A stretch of 64,000 bases of DNA, taken from contig NZ_CP150637.1 in NCBI RefSeq assembly GCF_038500265.1, positions 2,063,501-2,127,500 on the forward strand. The letters run 5' to 3'. Shown piece after piece: positions 8,568 to 17,322 of the stretch. The notes below the pieces were generated by a model. It saw nothing but the letters and a program-made list of their open reading frames with translations, searched no databases and was not told the DNA's origin. The stretch's first letter is position 1; each line of letters starts with the position of its first letter. A program made the translations under genes and the position numbers. Origin of the DNA: Ignatzschineria larvae DSM 13226. Its GTDB lineage: Bacteria; Pseudomonadota; Gammaproteobacteria; Cardiobacteriales; Wohlfahrtiimonadaceae.

Positions 8568-10061
8568 ATGGATCAAACAAATTATCAAGAGAAATATCAT
8601 CTCTATTGTAAAGCAAGCTGTGGTATGCCCTACAATGCCTTACCGCCAATGTACCGAAGAATGCGCCAAATCTTAACAGAGGAGTTACCACAACTTCTCA
8701 CAGAGCAACCGCCTGCCAATGATTTAGCAATTTATGATAGCTTTCGCCGAGATCTTGAGCTTCTAAAATATTATTGCCATTTCCCCTCGCTCTTTAGCAA
8801 AAATATTGTCGCTCTCGGTGGTCGCTTTAGTTCCGGAAAATCGACTTTTATCAATCGATTACTCGGCGATAAACAGCTCTCTGCGGATGTCAATCCTACC
8901 ACTTCTGTACCCACCTATCTGCTTAAAGGCGAAGAGAATATTATCTATGCACAAAACTTCTTAGAGCGAGTCGTTGCACTGAATGAAACTGAGTTTGCTT
9001 CATTAGTCCACGATGAAGATAATGAATTTGGTAGCTCTATTTCACGTCTCTTTACCTCGGTTTATATCGAGCAAGAAAACTTCAAATGGGATAATCTCGC
9101 GATTCTTGATACACCGGGATATAGTAAACCCGACAATGAAGAAGAGACGGTGACCGATAAAAATATCGCAAAGTCACAGCTCAATTCAGCTGATTATATC
9201 CTTTGGCTCATCTCTGCTGAAGATGGCACAATCACAGAAGAAGATCTACAATTTTTAGCCTCCCTCTACCCTCATATCCCTAAACTCATTCTACTCAATA
9301 AAGCCGATAAGAAGAGTGAAGAAGATATTGTTGATATCGTAGCGCTTATTAAACGCACCTTACAACAGCGCAACATTCAATATGAAGATGTCATTCCGGT
9401 ATCTGCCCGCCCTCGCTCCCCTTTTACAACGGATGTGATTGCTGAAAAACTTGATCAATGGAATGATGAAAGTGGTTATCACCCACTTGCCCTTGATTTT
9501 AAAAAGCATTGGCTTGCGATTAATCAATATTATCAAGCGCAATTAACCCAAGCACAAACTCGCGTTTCTGATCTCAATCGAATCGTAATGTTAGCGGATA
9601 ATGATGAACAAGCAGCAGAGCTTGAAGCCTTAAAAGCGAACTTCTTCCAAAGACAAGAGAATCTCCGTCAATTACAGCTAGAGCTACGAGAAGCCCAAGT
9701 AGAATTTTTCCAACAACTCAATCTCCTTGGCGAATCCCTCGGCATTGAACTTAAAGAACCAACAGATCTTGAGGTCATGCAACTCAACCCCTCTCACAAC
9801 TTTATGGCTGAGTTAAGTGCCGTCTGCAAAAAGCTCAATATTAGACCACAAGATGCCGAAGTCTATCTCCCTAAATTAACGAAAGCGAGTGATTCCATTC
9901 CTCTACAGCAACTTATTCGCAAAGATAGCGGGCAATTTATTCCTTTATTGGAATCCCTCTCCATTCAGCAAAAAGATGCAGATATCACGCAATTGACACG
10001 CTCTAGTAAATCAAACTTACTGAATAACCTTTTAACGACTTTGAATGTCGCAAATTCATAG
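8568..10061 (+). CDS. Dynamin-like GTPase 2 of the cluster
   Basis: This 497-residue GTPase has P-loop GGRFSSGKS at 84-92, G3 DTPG at 181-184 and G4 NKAD at 244-247, so the nucleotide site looks complete. A long helical, probably coiled-coil region follows (about residues 310-385). No clear transmembrane stretch is visible, unlike GTPase 1, so it may be a soluble partner of a membrane-inserting subunit. Paired dynamin-like proteins that work as hetero-assemblies are known in other bacteria (for example Campylobacter DLP1/DLP2). An AAGGA site precedes the ATG, and the next gene begins nine bases after the stop. Confidence 0.87.
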   Translation: MDQTNYQEKYHLYCKASCGMPYNALPPMYRRMRQILTEELPQLLTEQPPANDLAIYDSFRRDLELLKYYCHFPSLFSKNIVALGGRFSSGKSTFINRLLGDKQLSADVNPTTSVPTYLLKGEENIIYAQNFLERVVALNETEFASLVHDEDNEFGSSISRLFTSVYIEQENFKWDNLAILDTPGYSKPDNEEETVTDKNIAKSQLNSADYILWLISAEDGTITEEDLQFLASLYPHIPKLILLNKADKKSEEDIVDIVALIKRTLQQRNIQYEDVIPVSARPRSPFTTDVIAEKLDQWNDESGYHPLALDFKKHWLAINQYYQAQLTQAQTRVSDLNRIVMLADNDEQAAELEALKANFFQRQENLRQLQLELREAQVEFFQQLNLLGESLGIELKEPTDLEVMQLNPSHNFMAELSAVCKKLNIRPQDAEVYLPKLTKASDSIPLQQLIRKDSGQFIPLLESLSIQQKDADITQLTRSSKSNLLNNLLTTLNVANS

Positions 10062-10070
10062 GAGTTTATA

Positions 10071-11513
10071 ATGAAAGCTGAAAAAATGATCGCCACTTTA
10101 GATCAATTACAAATTACCGAACGTCCTTATCAAAAACATTATTTGGCTGATCTCCCCGAAAGTACCCGTCATCAATATCTACAAATGCTCTATGCTATTG
10201 TCTCATTAAATCAACTCAACGAAGCGCAGCAACGAGTATGGCAACTCTTAGTTAACTCTATGGAGACAGAGAGCGCTACCGGTACCGTAGATCAAGTGGT
10301 TATTGAGCAATTTGCCAAAACTTGCCGGGAAAAGGATCTTATTTTTGTATTTCTTCTTGATCTCTTTGTCCTACTTCGACTCAATCAAGTCACTCAATCT
10401 CAAGCAAAAGTGATTGCGGAATTTTTTGCACTCTTTGAATTGAATACAGATGACTTACAAACAATTACCCACCTATCAGATCGGATCTTAAACCTCACTA
10501 CGGATGCCGAAGATCTTGTCGCATTCAACTACAACACTATTCGTCATTGGCACGAATTGAGTTATCAAGTCCTGACCGTAGAAGCATTAACCAATGGAAT
10601 TGAGGGCGGATCGTGGATTGCTACACAAGATTTCGATCTCAATGTAGATATTAAAATCCGAAAAGCTCAAATAGTCTGTCTAGGAAAGGAATTTAAAATT
10701 ACTTCTCGTGAAGAATCTGAAATGAAGCTACAAGAGAGCTTTTTGACTATTAATTTTGAAAAAATTGGGAATAAGTTATTGGCAGAATCTTGTCATTTCG
10801 CCAATAGCTCAATGGAAATAAATCACTATGCGACTATTAACTTTATAAGCTGTACATTTAAACGTACTTTCCCCCTCGACGATGAACATCCTGCCTATTT
10901 AAAATTATCCTCTAGAGTTACCATAATAGATCAATGTACTTTCGAATTAGAAAATATCCCTACCATTGATAATAAAAGTGGTTCTTTGACCGTAGAAAAC
11001 TCCCAATTTATTAAGTGTGGAAATCCTAAAGGCAATGGCGCTATAAATAGTGATGTAATAGCATCCATTAACAACTCAACCTTTAAACAATGCATCGCAA
11101 AAAAAGGGAATGCAATTATTCAAATCCACACTATTAATCTCTCCCTATTTTTCAGCCTTAATAACCAAAACTCTAAAGATCCTATTATTACCAACTCCCA
11201 ATTTATCGATTGCCATAATCAAGAGATTACGTCTGAGCAATGGCAAGAATTAGCAGAAATAAGTCCTGGCCTACGATTTGTTTCTGATAAAGATAAGCAC
11301 CACGATGATATTACGTTGCTCGATAATTGCCGATTTACCAATAGCGGTCTTAATCTATCTTGTTTTTATCTGCGGTACAGTCACTATAAAACAACCCTCA
11401 AAAACTGCCAATTTAAAAATTCTCCAATCATTGCACACAAAGATACACAGCTAACAACCAACAATTGCCAATTCGATAATGCCGGCAAAGAAAATATTAT
11501 TACTGTAGGTTAA
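10071..11513 (+). CDS. TerB-like domain fused to a parallel beta-helix
   Basis: The protein has 480 residues. Residues ~20-145 resemble the N-terminal domain of the next two proteins: LPESTRHQYLQML aligns with MPDHFREQYVALL, and FLLDLFVLLRLNQVTQ with FMMDLMLIARIPGNFS. The pattern is TerB-like, but the acidic metal-site residues of TerB are not apparent. From about residue 190 to the end there are repeated short rungs (SCHF, SCTF, QCTF, NSQF, NSTF, NCRF, NCQF), typical of a right-handed parallel beta-helix. There is no signal peptide, so the helix is probably cytosolic and may bind a carbohydrate, nucleic acid or protein filament. It sits between two dynamin-like genes and two related TerB-like genes. 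Function is unknown. Confidence 0.72.
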   Translation: MKAEKMIATLDQLQITERPYQKHYLADLPESTRHQYLQMLYAIVSLNQLNEAQQRVWQLLVNSMETESATGTVDQVVIEQFAKTCREKDLIFVFLLDLFVLLRLNQVTQSQAKVIAEFFALFELNTDDLQTITHLSDRILNLTTDAEDLVAFNYNTIRHWHELSYQVLTVEALTNGIEGGSWIATQDFDLNVDIKIRKAQIVCLGKEFKITSREESEMKLQESFLTINFEKIGNKLLAESCHFANSSMEINHYATINFISCTFKRTFPLDDEHPAYLKLSSRVTIIDQCTFELENIPTIDNKSGSLTVENSQFIKCGNPKGNGAINSDVIASINNSTFKQCIAKKGNAIIQIHTINLSLFFSLNNQNSKDPIITNSQFIDCHNQEITSEQWQELAEISPGLRFVSDKDKHHDDITLLDNCRFTNSGLNLSCFYLRYSHYKTTLKNCQFKNSPIIAHKDTQLTTNNCQFDNAGKENIITVG

Positions 11514-11523
11514 GGGGAGAATA

Positions 11524-12636
11524 ATGAGCAATATTCAACAACAACTGCAAATGCTCCTGCAACAGCAAAAAGCTTTAAATATCGCCGTTAATCAATGTGC
11601 CGCTGCAATAGAATCACAAGGAGAAAGTACGAAGGCTGATCTTAATAGCCTCATTAGTGGTGCGATGATCAATGAGATCCCATTACAAGATCACACTATT
11701 GCCACAATGCCGGATCATTTTAGAGAGCAATATGTTGCACTCTTGATCCACGCACTCAAAACTGCAACGCCATTACTTTCAGAAGCGCAATATACCTTAT
11801 TAGGCTTACTGCTACGATCAATGAAGTTACCCCAAAAAAATAGTGCTTATTTTGAAAATAGCCAAGAGATTAATAGCGATTTTCTTCTAAGCTTCAAAAA
11901 AGAGAATACATCCGATAGCGCCGCAAGCTTTATGATGGATCTGATGCTCATTGCCCGAATTCCCGGCAACTTCTCAGCACAGAGCCTACAACTCTTTTCA
12001 CAACTCAGTGAGTTATTGGGATTGACCGCGAAACAACTTCGAGAAATTGATGAGTGGTGCGCTTATCTATTGGGGTTGTCGGACAAAGTTTCTCTAAAAA
12101 AAGAAGAGGTAAAAGAAGAGGTAAAAAAACTATGTACATTCTTGGAAATTATTGAATTGGCATTGGAAGAAGAGTTCGGATTACAAGAAGAGTTTTCTCT
12201 ACTTGTCACTAAAATTAATACGGGACTTATTATTAATTCAGAAACTCCTCTCATTAAAGTTGATTGCTCCCCACTCATTTTAAATATATTTAAAGATAAT
12301 CTATATTTTATAGAAAATATAAAACAAAAATGCTATTCCGATAATCTCTTCCTACTTTCTTACCCCGGATATTTTTATTCAAATTTTAAAAAAGGGGATC
12401 TCATCAAAGGGGATCTATTAAAAGAACAAAAAAATGAAGCTGTATTAAAAGAAATTTCTAACCTGATGGATGATGTATACAGAGAGGAGAAAGACGATAT
12501 GCTAAAAGAAATTTCTGACTATCTAAAAAAATCTAAATCAAAAAACATCCTACTTGGCTATTATTACCCCCTCCCTCGATTCGCCCTTTTCTGGTTCTCC
12601 TTTATCGATTTTGATGCACTTATTCAAGGACAATAA
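11524..12636 (+). CDS. TerB-like domain protein, paralogue A
   Basis: This 370-residue protein is not recognised beyond a TerB-like helical domain (about residues 45-185, ending DEWCAYLLGL). The N-terminus is Gln-rich and helical. Residues ~190-225 are a charged helix (repeated EEVK) probably forming a coiled coil. The final ~30 residues (LLGYYYPLPRFALFWFSFIDFD and the short tail after it) are aromatic and hydrophobic. It is a close paralogue of the next gene over the first ~185 residues and the last ~30, while the centre has diverged. A GGGGAG site lies just before the ATG. The hydrophobic C-terminus may contact a membrane or one of the flanking dynamin-like GTPases. Confidence 0.7.
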   Translation: MSNIQQQLQMLLQQQKALNIAVNQCAAAIESQGESTKADLNSLISGAMINEIPLQDHTIATMPDHFREQYVALLIHALKTATPLLSEAQYTLLGLLLRSMKLPQKNSAYFENSQEINSDFLLSFKKENTSDSAASFMMDLMLIARIPGNFSAQSLQLFSQLSELLGLTAKQLREIDEWCAYLLGLSDKVSLKKEEVKEEVKKLCTFLEIIELALEEEFGLQEEFSLLVTKINTGLIINSETPLIKVDCSPLILNIFKDNLYFIENIKQKCYSDNLFLLSYPGYFYSNFKKGDLIKGDLLKEQKNEAVLKEISNLMDDVYREEKDDMLKEISDYLKKSKSKNILLGYYYPLPRFALFWFSFIDFDALIQGQ

Positions 12637-12638
12637 TT

Positions 12639-13742
12639 ATGAGTTCTCTTCAACAACTACAAACACTGCTTCAACAAAAAAAGGCGCTCAATCTTGCCGT
12701 TTCTCAATGTATTGATGAGTTAGAGCTAGATGCTTTAGACTCACAAAGCAAGAAAACAGATCTCAATAGCATCATCAGTGGCGCAATGATTAATGAGATC
12801 AAATTACAAGACCATACTATTGCCACAATGCCGGAGCATTTTAAAGAGCAATATGTAGCACTTCTCATCCACGCGCTCAAAACTGCAACACCGTTACTTT
12901 CAGAAGCGCAATATACATTATTAGGCTTACTGCTACGGTCAATGAAGTTACCGCAAAAAAATAGTGCCTATTTTGAAAGTAGCCAAGAGATCAATAGCGA
13001 CTTTCTCCTACGTTTTAAAGAAGCAAATATATCTGATAGTGCTGCAAGCTTTATGATGGATCTAATGCTCATTGCCCGAATTCCCGGCAATTTCTCAGCA
13101 CAGAGCCTGCAACTCTTCTCACAACTCAGTGAGTTATTAGGATTGACTGCGAAACAACTACGAGAAATTGATGAATGGTGCGCTTATCTGTTGGGATTAT
13201 CTAAAACAATTACGATAGAAAAGATCAATATTCAAGAAGATATCGGATCCGCTAGTCATTCCGATCTTGGAGAAAAAAAAGCAATTATTACTGAAGTAAA
13301 TACGGGAATGATTAATGGGGAGAAAAAACCTCTTCTCAAATATTCTATAGATACTAGCTCAAAATGGTATGAACCTTTTTCTTGGGGGAGAGAGAGTAAT
13401 AAGAGTAATTCTGAGACTCTAAAGAAATATACAATTCAATCACCGGCACCTCTAGGGTATTTTGTTACAACCAAAGTAGTTGGGGAAGAAATCGAGTTCA
13501 CAAAAAAATCTAGTAGCAGCAGTAGCAGTAGTAGTGGAAGAACGACTAACTCATGGATCTCTACTATGTCTAGTTCGGATGTTCCCGAGCATATTAGAAA
13601 AGCCTTACATCGCGGAGTCAGCGCTTCTAATGACCAGTCCTCTGAGGAAAATATCTTATTAGGCCACTACTATCCTCTCCCTCACTTCGCCCTTTTCTGG
13701 CTCTCCTTTATCGATTTTGATGCACTTATTCAAGGACAATAA
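12639..13742 (+). CDS. TerB-like domain protein, paralogue B, with Ser tract and KWYEPFSWG motif
   Basis: This 367-residue protein is nearly identical to paralogue A through the TerB-like domain (about residues 42-188) and over the last ~30 residues. The centre differs: residues 242-250 read KWYEPFSWG, closely matching KWWNPFSWG in dynamin-like GTPase 3 of the same operon, and residues 291-299 are nine consecutive serines. Only two bases separate it from paralogue A. Its Shine-Dalgarno sequence (AAGGA) is encoded within the last codons of paralogue A, and its own 3' end likewise supplies the site for the next gene. The two genes are best explained by a tandem duplication with later divergence of the middle. 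Confidence 0.7.
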   Translation: MSSLQQLQTLLQQKKALNLAVSQCIDELELDALDSQSKKTDLNSIISGAMINEIKLQDHTIATMPEHFKEQYVALLIHALKTATPLLSEAQYTLLGLLLRSMKLPQKNSAYFESSQEINSDFLLRFKEANISDSAASFMMDLMLIARIPGNFSAQSLQLFSQLSELLGLTAKQLREIDEWCAYLLGLSKTITIEKINIQEDIGSASHSDLGEKKAIITEVNTGMINGEKKPLLKYSIDTSSKWYEPFSWGRESNKSNSETLKKYTIQSPAPLGYFVTTKVVGEEIEFTKKSSSSSSSSSGRTTNSWISTMSSSDVPEHIRKALHRGVSASNDQSSEENILLGHYYPLPHFALFWLSFIDFDALIQGQ

Positions 13743-13744
13743 TT

Positions 13745-15871
13745 ATGGAACAAGCGATTCAAGCAATGACTCAAGAGCAATCTCGTTTACAGGGAATCCT
13801 TGAGGATTATCAACAAAAGTTACCGGAATCAGATCTCCTATCGCCGGCGATTTCTAGTTTAAAAGAGATTCAGAAAGATTTTAAAGAGCGTTTTAAACAA
13901 GCACAAGATGCGGGGCGTAACCTCAATATTGCGATTATGGGGCAAGTCAAAGCAGGAAAATCTAGCTTTTTAAATGCCCTACTCTTCAATGGTAAAAATA
14001 TTCTTCCTGAAGCAGCAACCCCCAAAACAGCCAACCTTACCCGTATCTCTTATGCTGAAAAACCTAGTTTAACGGTTGAATATTACAGTAATGAGGAGTG
14101 GGAGAGCATTCAAGAAACCGCTCAAAGTGGTGGCAATGACTCTGCAACTAAAGCAGCGCGAGAACTCGTTAAGCTCATTGAAGAACACAATATCGATATC
14201 CCGGCGGTTTTACAAAAGCAAAAAGAAGTCATTCCTGCGGAAAATATTGATGAATTGATGGGCGTTCTTAATGAATATACCGGCAATAATGGAGCTTATA
14301 CTGCACTTGTAAAGATGACGCACCTGCATCTGCCTTTAGAAGAATTGCAAGGATTTGATATTGTCGATACACCGGGAATGAATGACCCTGTTATTAGTCG
14401 AACTATTCGCACACAAGAAGAGATGTCCCGCTCTGATGTAGTCTTCTTCCTCTCTCGCTGTAGTCAATTCCTCGATGTATCTGATATGGCACTGCTCTCT
14501 GAACAACTGCCTAGTAAAGGTGTCAAACGGTTAATCCTCGTGGGCGCACAATTTGACTCCACTATTCTAGATGATGGCTATGATCGTAAAAGCTTACAAG
14601 AAACGGAAGAACGTATTTTCCAAAGGCTTTCACAACGCGCAGCAAAAGAGATGGAAACGCTCGCTTCTCGCATTGAAGAGAGAGATCCTGAAAAAGCGAC
14701 ATTAATTCGTAGTCTAAAAACACCGATTCTAGTAAGTACCTATGCTTACAATTTTGCGAATTTCCCGGAAGCTCAATGGCAACAACACGCAGGAATGAAG
14801 CACGTTTATGATGAATTGGTAGCCTTAGGAGAAGATGAATGGGATGATTATGTTTGGCAATCTGAAGATTGGCAACGTATTGCCAATTTTACCCCCTTAC
14901 AAGCAGCCTATCAGCAAGCACGTCAAGATAAAGTTGCGATTATTCAAGCACAAATCGATTCCCTACTACCGGCAACTAGAAGTCGCTTAACAGAATTTAC
15001 ACAACAATTACAGGATAATGTGAGTAATCGTATTACGGTACTGACACAAGAAGATCTCGATACATTACAAACACAAAAATCGCACTATTTAGCCCAAATT
15101 AACACCATTATTCGTAAAATTGAAGAGTTATTAGGGGCAATTGCCATTGAAGCAGAAAAAATGCGTAATGAGGTCTCTGCTGATCTTCGAAAATCACAAC
15201 AGCATTACAGCAAGGTTCAAGAGCAAACAGGCACAAGAATTGAGGAGGATTCTTATACCGTAAGTACATCTAAATGGTGGAATCCTTTCTCTTGGGGCAG
15301 TAGTGAAACTCGATACACCACTCGTACGATCAATTATCAATATGTATCGGCCTCAGAGGCGGCTTCTCAAGTGAGAGATTTTGCCTATGAATGTGTAAAC
15401 TCGATTCAAGATGCTTTTGATCAAATTATCAGTATTCGTCAAATCAAAGCGACATTAAAGAAAGCATTACTTGACCATCTTCCTGTTGATAGCCAAGATT
15501 TTGACCCTACTTTCTTCCGCAATATTATCGATGGTGAAATTGATCAAATTACCATCCCTGAATTGAATCTCTCTTGTGATCATTTGGTACAAAATATCAC
15601 CCAAAATTTCCAAGGAGAAGTAACAGGAAGTAATATCGATCGTCTAAAAGAGACATTAGCGCAAACAGTTGCTGAGATATTCAATAGCCTTGTGACAGAT
15701 TATGGTCAAAAAACAGAAGTGATTATTCACGCTGTTGAAAACCTTAGAGACTCTCTAGGATCAATATTGACTGAGCGACTCACAGCGGACTTAAGTAAAG
15801 TGGAAGAAGAGTTTGCTCATAAAGAACAAAATATCGCCCTTTATAAAGCGTTATTAGCTGAAATTGGTTAA
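13745..15871 (+). CDS. Dynamin-like GTPase 3 of the cluster
   Basis: This 708-residue dynamin-family protein has P-loop GQVKAGKS at 66-73 and G3 DTPG at 208-211. The expected N/TKxD specificity motif is not obvious; its place is taken by LVGAQFDS near 266-272, so guanine specificity may differ. Long helical regions flank residues 400-500. An aromatic motif KWWNPFSWG at 511-519, followed by a Thr/Tyr-rich stretch, could be a membrane-contacting loop. It starts two bases after paralogue B and is the last gene of the tight operon. Membrane remodelling or sensing is inferred from the family; no specific role is known. Confidence 0.87.
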   Translation: MEQAIQAMTQEQSRLQGILEDYQQKLPESDLLSPAISSLKEIQKDFKERFKQAQDAGRNLNIAIMGQVKAGKSSFLNALLFNGKNILPEAATPKTANLTRISYAEKPSLTVEYYSNEEWESIQETAQSGGNDSATKAARELVKLIEEHNIDIPAVLQKQKEVIPAENIDELMGVLNEYTGNNGAYTALVKMTHLHLPLEELQGFDIVDTPGMNDPVISRTIRTQEEMSRSDVVFFLSRCSQFLDVSDMALLSEQLPSKGVKRLILVGAQFDSTILDDGYDRKSLQETEERIFQRLSQRAAKEMETLASRIEERDPEKATLIRSLKTPILVSTYAYNFANFPEAQWQQHAGMKHVYDELVALGEDEWDDYVWQSEDWQRIANFTPLQAAYQQARQDKVAIIQAQIDSLLPATRSRLTEFTQQLQDNVSNRITVLTQEDLDTLQTQKSHYLAQINTIIRKIEELLGAIAIEAEKMRNEVSADLRKSQQHYSKVQEQTGTRIEEDSYTVSTSKWWNPFSWGSSETRYTTRTINYQYVSASEAASQVRDFAYECVNSIQDAFDQIISIRQIKATLKKALLDHLPVDSQDFDPTFFRNIIDGEIDQITIPELNLSCDHLVQNITQNFQGEVTGSNIDRLKETLAQTVAEIFNSLVTDYGQKTEVIIHAVENLRDSLGSILTERLTADLSKVEEEFAHKEQNIALYKALLAEIG

Positions 15872-15920
15872 CCACTAACTCTTACAATCTAATCTAAATT
15901 ATCATTATGCGAGGAACAAA

Positions 15921-17069
15921 ATGAAACAACTACTCAAAATAGCTACGCTCACTTTGTTGGCTTCTTCAATGTCATTGGCATTTGGGCAAGGAAAGAAGAT
16001 TGAACAGGTCTTTTCTTACGATATGATCGGAGCTGATATTCCTTATCTTGAGAGCTTTATTGGCATTGCTAAAAGTACAAATACCTATTCCCAAACAAAA
16101 ATATATATAGTCGATGGATGTGAATTAGAAGTCGGGTATGAAGGCAATTCAATTACAACAATGGCTGTCTCAACAGGCGGTAAATGTAATTTTACGATCG
16201 ACGATATTCCAATGGGTTCTCCTATTAATACCAATCAGGTTGTTTTTGGAATGACCGGACCGGTAAATTACTATGCGGATTGTCTCTATCTTTGCGGCAA
16301 TGCTTATGATCCCTCGGTATATGAACATTATCAAGGGGCTCGTGTAGAAGGATTCAGAGAGATATTATTAGGTTCATCTATTGTGCCCTATGAAGCGACT
16401 AGCCAATGGGTTGATGCAATGATTACGAAAGAAGGTGAGGATTGGGTAATGGATGGGAATTATAATTGTAATCCTCAAAAATACCATAATGTGGCAGAAA
16501 AGGCACTCAAAGGTCAAAAAGTCGATTGGATAATGATTGGCTATAATCTTAAAGAAAAACGCCAACTCGATAGAGATTGCCAAAATCAATTTGAAGCTCA
16601 AACAGTAGCACCGACACCCGCTATGCAGAAAGAGCTCATCGCCGAAATCCCTTATCAAGTTGCCTATCAAGATGAGCCTTATACCTACTATCTAGGTTCA
16701 CAAATTATTAGTGGTGAAGTGATCTATGAACCCAATGATATGTATGGTTATCGTTTTGAATTCAAACCCGATCAAAAGAGTCAAAGTAAGCTTCCCCCAA
16801 TGGCGCAAGGAAGACAATTTATTCTCAATGAATATAGCGAAATGTCGGAAAATCAATTGCTCGGTGCATCTTACTATTTAGGAATTGAAAATAACCTTAT
16901 CGAACCTGATTTTGCCGATAACCTCTGTACTCTCAAAGGGCCTGCAACATTCCAAATTATCGGTATGGGGCTCTACTTGCCTGATGCAGGTGAACCTTTT
17001 ACCGACATCAAATCGCTCAAAATTATCAGTGGTGGCCCTTATAAGATCACTCAGTGTGATGCGTTGTAA
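15921..17069 (+). CDS. Secreted cysteine-containing protein of unknown function
   Basis: The protein has 382 residues with a clear Sec signal peptide (MKQLLKIATLTLLASSMSLA, cleavage near FGQ). The mature part has several cysteines in pairs suited to disulfides, including CLYLC near residue 115, so it is probably periplasmic. I do not recognise the family. There is no lipobox and no transmembrane segment after the signal. It starts 49 bases after dynamin-like GTPase 3 with a GAGGAA site and no intervening terminator, so it may be read from the same transcript. Whether it belongs functionally to that operon is unknown. Confidence 0.7.
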   Translation: MKQLLKIATLTLLASSMSLAFGQGKKIEQVFSYDMIGADIPYLESFIGIAKSTNTYSQTKIYIVDGCELEVGYEGNSITTMAVSTGGKCNFTIDDIPMGSPINTNQVVFGMTGPVNYYADCLYLCGNAYDPSVYEHYQGARVEGFREILLGSSIVPYEATSQWVDAMITKEGEDWVMDGNYNCNPQKYHNVAEKALKGQKVDWIMIGYNLKEKRQLDRDCQNQFEAQTVAPTPAMQKELIAEIPYQVAYQDEPYTYYLGSQIISGEVIYEPNDMYGYRFEFKPDQKSQSKLPPMAQGRQFILNEYSEMSENQLLGASYYLGIENNLIEPDFADNLCTLKGPATFQIIGMGLYLPDAGEPFTDIKSLKIISGGPYKITQCDAL

Positions 17070-17109
17070 TTGAGTTCTATCATTCCTCAGAGCAATATCT
17101 AACTAAATC

Positions 17110-17156
17110 AATGCAGTCAGCTCTATGCCCATTGTGATCGTAGCGCTGATTGCATT
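17110..17156. other. Hairpin downstream of the secreted protein gene
   Basis: Twelve-base arms AATGCAGTCAGC and GCTGATTGCATT can pair with one G-U around a loop of about 23 bases. There is no T-run on either side, so this may be an mRNA 3'-end stabiliser or a weak terminator. Confidence 0.5.
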
Positions 17157-17322
17157 TCCTTAACTTTCTATTATTGATCGTCTCATAAAATACGCCCATT
17201 AAGTTAGATGTCACAACTTGTCATAATGCTAAGTTATAATCATAAGTTATTAATAGTAACAATCGATTAAAATCAGATAATTAACAGCATATAAATATAT
17301 TCATTCTTATCAGGAGTACTCT

